Source: Lunularia cruciata (Eukaryota; Streptophyta; Marchantiopsida; Lunulariales; Lunulariaceae). Taken from it: a DNA stretch of 64,000 bases. The notes under the pieces were generated by a model. That model ran no database searches and had not been told where the DNA came from. It was given only the letters and a program-made list of their open reading frames with translations. The stretch covers positions 55,446,841 through 55,510,840 of the forward strand of contig OX419762.1 in the NCBI GenBank assembly GCA_948567375.1, in the 5' to 3' direction. A program made the position numbers and the translations under genes. Below, piece by piece: positions 59,353 through 64,000 of this stretch (position 1 is its first letter; every line of letters starts with the position of its first letter).

Positions 59353-61505
59353 TGTGGTACACATAAATTTTTTTGGCATAGACTTGAAGTTTGTTTTTGA
59401 CATAGACTTGAGGTTTTGTGTGGTACCCATCATGTGTTTGACATAGAATTGAAGTTGACCATGGGTCAAAGTTAGAAGGACTTGAGATGGACTTAAGGAA
59501 GTATGGACTTGAAGTAAGGAGACATTGCATTGGGATGCACAACCCAATCCAAAGAACTTGTAACAACTTTTCCTCAAGTCTAGCCAATCAAGAAAGTACG
59601 TGTAAAGAAAACAACTACCTTGGGATCAAGATGACATTAAGAGTGATAGAAAATAAACATGCAAAATTGGCATGTCAATTGAAGATAGATTGAAGAATGA
59701 CCAATCAGAAAAGCATTATAAGATTGAGACTTTGTCAAGGAAGTTCTGAAATGTCACAACAATATCGCATGCCTCTCAATAGTTGCCATGGCGTTAGGAT
59801 CTTGGGTTTTGGGGAGAGTTTGATCTTTCAAAGACTAAGAGTGAGGAAGTACATGATGCCACCAAAGGGAAGTAAGAAAAATGCGGTGAGGGGTCTTGCA
59901 ATTCATTGATTAGATGTAGTGGCAAGGATCAAAGTCTTGAGCAGACTTCACATCACCTTTTCTGGCATGGAATTGGAATTTAGGCTTTCCAAGGTTAATG
60001 GCTACTAGCAATTATGAAGACAATCCCAAAATAGAGGAAAAGAGAGGAAATCTGGCTTGGCGGACTAAGTAGGATTAAGATTATCTTAGGGAGAGAAGTA
60101 AGAGAAGTAGGAAGAGCCACCTTCTATCCAAAGTGTGATTCTTTAGAAGAAACTGCCAAGATGAGGAATTCTTTTAAGTGTCCCTTGCACCAAGAATGGG
60201 TACAAGGTGGATAGCTATAGAGACAAATAAAAGAGGGATACTCAGCACAATGGTGGCCATGTTTAAGCTAGAGCAAACCACTTATGTACAAATGCAACAA
60301 GCGGTGTTCTTTCACTAGATGTTTGCAGGAGAGGCGGTGAATTAGGCCAAGGGTTTACACCAATGAGGAGCTCAGATGATTAACAGTTGGAGAATAGACC
60401 TACTACCCAATTACTTCATACCCTTCACAACACATTTCTACTTTGGATTAAATTTACTCAACTTGGAGGAGAGAGGAAGAATGGTGTCCCACTTTCACCT
60501 CAATTTACAAAGAATTGCAAATGGAGATGAGCAATACTACATCAAGCAAGGGCGGTGACCACAACATCAAGAGCAGGAAGGAGAAGATAGTGTAGGTTGA
60601 CATTCCAAGCCCAAGAAAGAAAAGTAGATCCGAAGGAAGAACATTGCCACTACAACCACATAAGACAAGAAAGTTGAATCCACAACCAAAGATGGTGGTA
60701 GTGAAAAACCAGTCTTTGGAGGAAGAATTGGAAGGAGAAGCTGAGTCAAAGTGTGAGGACTTGGGAGAAGAAAAAAATTCCACTCTATAAAGTGGGGAGT
60801 CCAGCAGGGAGAGTGAAAGAAAACCCAAAGTCCAGCAATTGGTGAATGAAGCAGATGGAGAAGAAGAACAAGAATTCCACAAGGCAATTGATTGCATGGA
60901 AGGAAGAGACAAGCCTGAGACAAGCCTTGTTTGGAGTTACCTGCAATAGAGTTAAAAGACCAACAAGCAAGTGAGATTGCTTTGGCATTCTCAAGGGCAG
61001 CAAGATCAAAGAGAAGTGTGCAAGTTGTATTTGTAGGGCCAAGCAAAGTCAAAGAGAAGATGAGCTCGGATGAAGTAACTTTGAAGGTATGAAGATAACA
61101 TCTTTGGGTAAAGCACCAGCCAAAGAATTACCAACCAAAGGTGAAGATAGAGAAGACAATAAAGGAGGATATGTTGGAGTTGAATATCTATCAAAGATTG
61201 TCTATCCTTTGTTGGTGCAACTGCAGAAAAAGAAAGAGGAGTTGAAGAAAGAGCATCTTGAATTGAAGGATGAACTGCAAGTAGTGACATACTCAAGTGA
61301 AGAGATCTTGGAGTTGAGGAGTAAGTTAACCTAAGAAGAGAAGGAAGCCAAAGAACTTCATGTTGAGGTAGTTCTTTTGAAGAAGATTTTTGATAACTTA
61401 CAAGAGGATTTCTTGAAGCGCGGTAAAGAGTTGAAGGAGCAGAAGACCTCATTCAAGAAGATGAAGAGTGAACTTGCTGATGCAAGTTTAGAGATTATAC
61501 ACTCT
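59353..61505 (+). repeat. family B LTR (unit B13), truncated at 3' end
   Basis: Two LTR starts occur 66 bp apart: TGTGGTACAC at 59353 and TGTGGTACCC at 59419, with a GACTTGA / GACATAGA repeat between them. The unit continues through leader, ORF start and linker, and stops inside the coiled coil at about 61505. Confidence 0.75.
59853..61505 (+). pseudogene. family B LTR ORF in unit B13, C-terminus lost
   Basis: Starts MMPPKGSKKNAVRGLAIH at 59853 and hits a TGA soon after. The N-terminal domain continues in pieces, with a 60-codon open piece at 60376-60558 (NSWRIDLLPNYFIPFTTHFYFGLNLL). The linker is at 60680-60900. An 81-codon open coiled-coil piece lies at 61089-61334 (KKKEELKKEHLELKDELQVV). 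Truncated at 61505. Confidence 0.75.
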
Positions 61506-63200
61506 TTGCATGCATATTTTTACCAATAAGGTGTTACCCACAACCTCAAGCCAAGCTTCCTTGTGCTTGGGAAGCACTAGATATAATTATCTCAATAATG
61601 GGTCAATAGAATTTATTACACATGTTGCTCCATCAAATGCATATGTGGCTTGTTCCTATATCACAAGATATTGGTATGCTATTTTCATCAAGGGAGCAAG
61701 AGAATTCTATACAAAATTGAATCTTGGAGCACTTTCTTTTTGTTGGTGAGCTTGACTCGGACAAAGGGTTTTCTGAACATTTGTTACCACTAAAGAAGTG
61801 AAGAGTGGCTCTGCTAGTTCCCCATGGGATTCCTCTTTGCTCTTTGCGTGCTCTTTCCTTCAATCTTCCTCCTTCTTGAGTACTTGTATTGGGAGTGCAA
61901 TGGGTAGGTCCGTCGGCTAGTCTAGAACATCTTTTGGTAGTAAAGGTTTATCTTCTCTCTCCTTGTCTTCCAACTCCATTTCTAATTCTTCATCAAACTA
62001 CTCCTCTTTGGACTATTTTCCTTTCCATTTTCATTTTCATTTTCTTCTTCTTCTTCTTCTTCTTCTTTTTTATGATTGTACAACTCTATCACTTGAGTTC
62101 TCTTTTGGTTCTTTGCCAATCTCAATGGTATCTTCTTTGCTGGAAAAGTGGCACATAAATCTTCTTCCTATCTGTTTTGGTTGGAACCTTGAACTTTCTA
62201 ATGATATATCTTCATTGTGCTTGTCCTTTGCCATCCAAGAAGAAGTAGGACTTTGGAATGAAATATACTGGAAACTCACTCTTCCTAACTTCATTGAGTA
62301 AATCCATTCCAATATAGAAGTGGATAATAAGTGACATGATGTAGTGTGGCATTAGTACTTCAAACATAGTAAACAGTTTTTCATATGAATGGCAAAGACT
62401 TTTGCTTAGCTGATTGCCGATTTAAAAAATATGTGCTTACAGAACACCGTAAAAATTATTGGTAAGATATGTTGTCCTTTGAGGACAAAAAATCTTCATC
62501 AATGACCTAGTGATTGCTCTTCATGTAGGGTCCTTATAATTTGAAATAATCTAAATATTTGAGATAATCTTCATTCTTTTGAAGAAATTTGCAATTTGGT
62601 CTTGCATTGCCTAGTTCATTGACCCAAAATTGGAATCAAATGTTATCCCATCTTTTGGTCCCACATCCTCTCCTAGGACCTGCTTCCAAAGTAACTCAAT
62701 TAAAGATCTAGGATTTGCATATAGGTTTCCAATTACTAATCTCTTAACACTTCTCATCTGTAAAGCCATTGACATAGATGATACCTACAATTCCACAAAA
62801 AAAGAGGATATTCTAAGCATTTGTCGTCTCTAAGGCAATATATGCAAAAAAAATACTCTTAATTCCACAGAAGAAAGGACATTCTCAAGATGCTTCCATC
62901 TCCCAAGGATTTAAAGCCTAGTTCCTCAAACAGAAAAGTTCTAGGCAGATTTCTGAAGTACATCTCTCCACATTTTTTCTATCAACTGAATTCACTCTGA
63001 CAAGATTTTCACATTACAATTGATTTCACTCACTTAACCCAAACAATAGAATTCTATGAGATTGTCCAATTGTGTTTCACTTTATCAAATTTTCTTTGTT
63101 TATACCATTGTTGTATCGTTGCCAACTGCAATCATTCTTCACTTAATGTTTTCATGTTAGAAGTGTTTTTGCTGGTTGCCAATCACACTTGAGAGGCAAT
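61506..63200 (-). pseudogene. divergent family B-like coiled-coil ORF (B-prime type)
   Basis: The minus strand from about 62480 gives RTTYLTNNFYGVL, then HYIMSLIIHFYIGMDLLNE (62290-62360). This aligns with TTYVMKYQAVFF and HYIVLFSAHFYLGLNLL. An Asp/Lys-rich basic segment follows, then a run of Glu codons from a GAA repeat (62041-62068), and the 76-codon piece at 61633-61863. N-terminal parts toward 63200 are too decayed to define. It represents an older or separate lineage of the same protein. Confidence 0.5.
62041..62068. repeat. (TTC)n trinucleotide run
   Basis: About nine TTC/TCT units; on the minus strand they encode a Glu run in the linker of the divergent ORF. Confidence 0.9.
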
Positions 63201-63479
63201 ATGTTGAGGTGCTTGCCATCAAGTTTCCCAAGAATGTATGACTTTGACACCTTGCAACCAAATCTTTGGATAGACCTTCCTACATCTTTGTTGTTGGACT
63301 TCTTCCACATACAATACTCCAAAGAACTAGATATCCAACTCCTTCAAAATTGAATCTCCATTTTATAGAATAACTTCCAATTAGAAATTTCTTCCTTATT
63401 TTTTGTCAAGGTTCTTCCAACTGTATACAAAGAAAAGAAAATGATAACAAGAACTAAGAAAACTAAGATTTAGAAGAAA
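63201..63479. other. no recognised feature
   Basis: AT-rich sequence between the divergent coiled-coil ORF and family C copy 3. No ORF or repeat is assigned. Confidence 0.4.
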
Positions 63480-64000
63480 TTAGTCACCACATACTTGACT
63501 TACATATGTAGGAATTTCCTCACTTTCTACTATTGTAGATACCTACAAAGACTCCAGAAAATCACTATAGGGACCATTTATTGGAGGTAATCTCTAAAAT
63601 GCTCATAAATTATTTCTAACAAGCTCCTTGAGGAGATGAGGTTGTGTATAATCCATGAGAAGAAAATGTCTATCAAGACATAATAGTTCCACAAGTAATA
63701 CTCTAAGACCTCTTATGGTATTCCCTTTTTTAGCCAGAGATATAGTAAGAACAAGGAATAAATAGTCTTGTTAGTGAAACTAGCTATAGAAAAATGTTGT
63801 GTAGCTTTTGACACTCAACTAGACTCTCTTACTTGACTTAAGATCCTACCAAAAATGGTCAAAAAAGGGATTATGTTGCATATGGGAGCCCAAATGTCAA
63901 AAATGTTGATGTGGTCACCTACCTCATGTTAACATCCCAGATATTCTAATTATAGTCCTTGTGTATATTTCCCGAATGGACTTTTACCTCTTGCAAGGTA
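63480..64000 (+). repeat. family C repeat, copy 3, runs off the window end
   Basis: Aligns with the reverse complement of 8823-9600 over most of its length (ATGTAGGAATTT, GATACCTA, GTGCTCATAAATTATT, ATAGTCTTGTTAGTGA, GTTGATGTGGTCACC) and with 3840-4000. It ends at the CTTGCAAGGTA block. Confidence 0.65.

Noticed and set aside
59081..59587. 168-codon minus-strand ORF as a gene
   Set aside because: It runs across the LTR start region of B13 into an older fragment, and its right part is antisense to the B leader.

Overview
This is plant nuclear DNA made almost entirely of nested, decayed LTR retrotransposons. The pol sequences are Ty3/gypsy-like, two primer-binding sites match plant tRNA-Asp well apart from C/T and G/A transitions, LTRs carry TATA boxes, and most of the window is AT-rich and poor in CpG, as expected after long cytosine methylation. 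I recognise no intact host gene, tRNA, rRNA, CRISPR array or bacterial feature. The species cannot be read from the sequence; a TE-rich land plant with a large genome is the best guess.

Layout. 1-3238: 3' part of a young Ty3/gypsy element (family A), pol plus its ~690 bp 3' LTR. 3239-11.9 kb: a family C repeat in two inverted copies around 4.7 kb of non-TE-looking DNA, which includes a 258 bp duplication and a CpG-rich island (about 6.8-8.7 kb), then an AT microsatellite and featureless sequence. 11.9-22.6 kb: a divergent coiled-coil ORF (B-prime, minus strand) split by two large insertions, one of which carries a family A solo LTR. 22.9-33.4 kb: a family B element on the minus strand (gag, protease, RT, RNase H, part of integrase), its tRNA-Asp primer site and LTR, and the start of a second copy. 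34.6-46.5 kb: a plus-strand family B element with two more B units inserted into it, one of which holds a 738 bp solo LTR (family E). 46.5-55 kb: another gypsy relic (family D, minus strand) split by a B unit. 55.1-63.2 kb: more B units and a divergent minus-strand relative. 63.5-64 kb: a third family C copy.

The most interesting object is family B. Its repeated insertion unit is about 3.7 kb long, begins TGTGGTACCC and ends GTTGTCACA. It is flanked by a perfect 5 bp duplication in one case and by 4-of-5 duplications in two others. In three places a tRNA-Asp-like primer site and then gag or pol sequence follow its end. The whole unit is therefore best read as a giant LTR. Inside it, upstream of a conserved TATA-like box, lies an ORF of about 805-817 codons encoding an N-terminal conserved domain, an acidic/Ser-rich linker and a long coiled coil. 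The best copy (41268-45065) keeps one frame for 817 codons, broken only by six in-frame stops. A retrotransposon LTR that carries a large, repeatedly conserved protein-coding ORF in U3 is unusual and is the main candidate for an undescribed system here.
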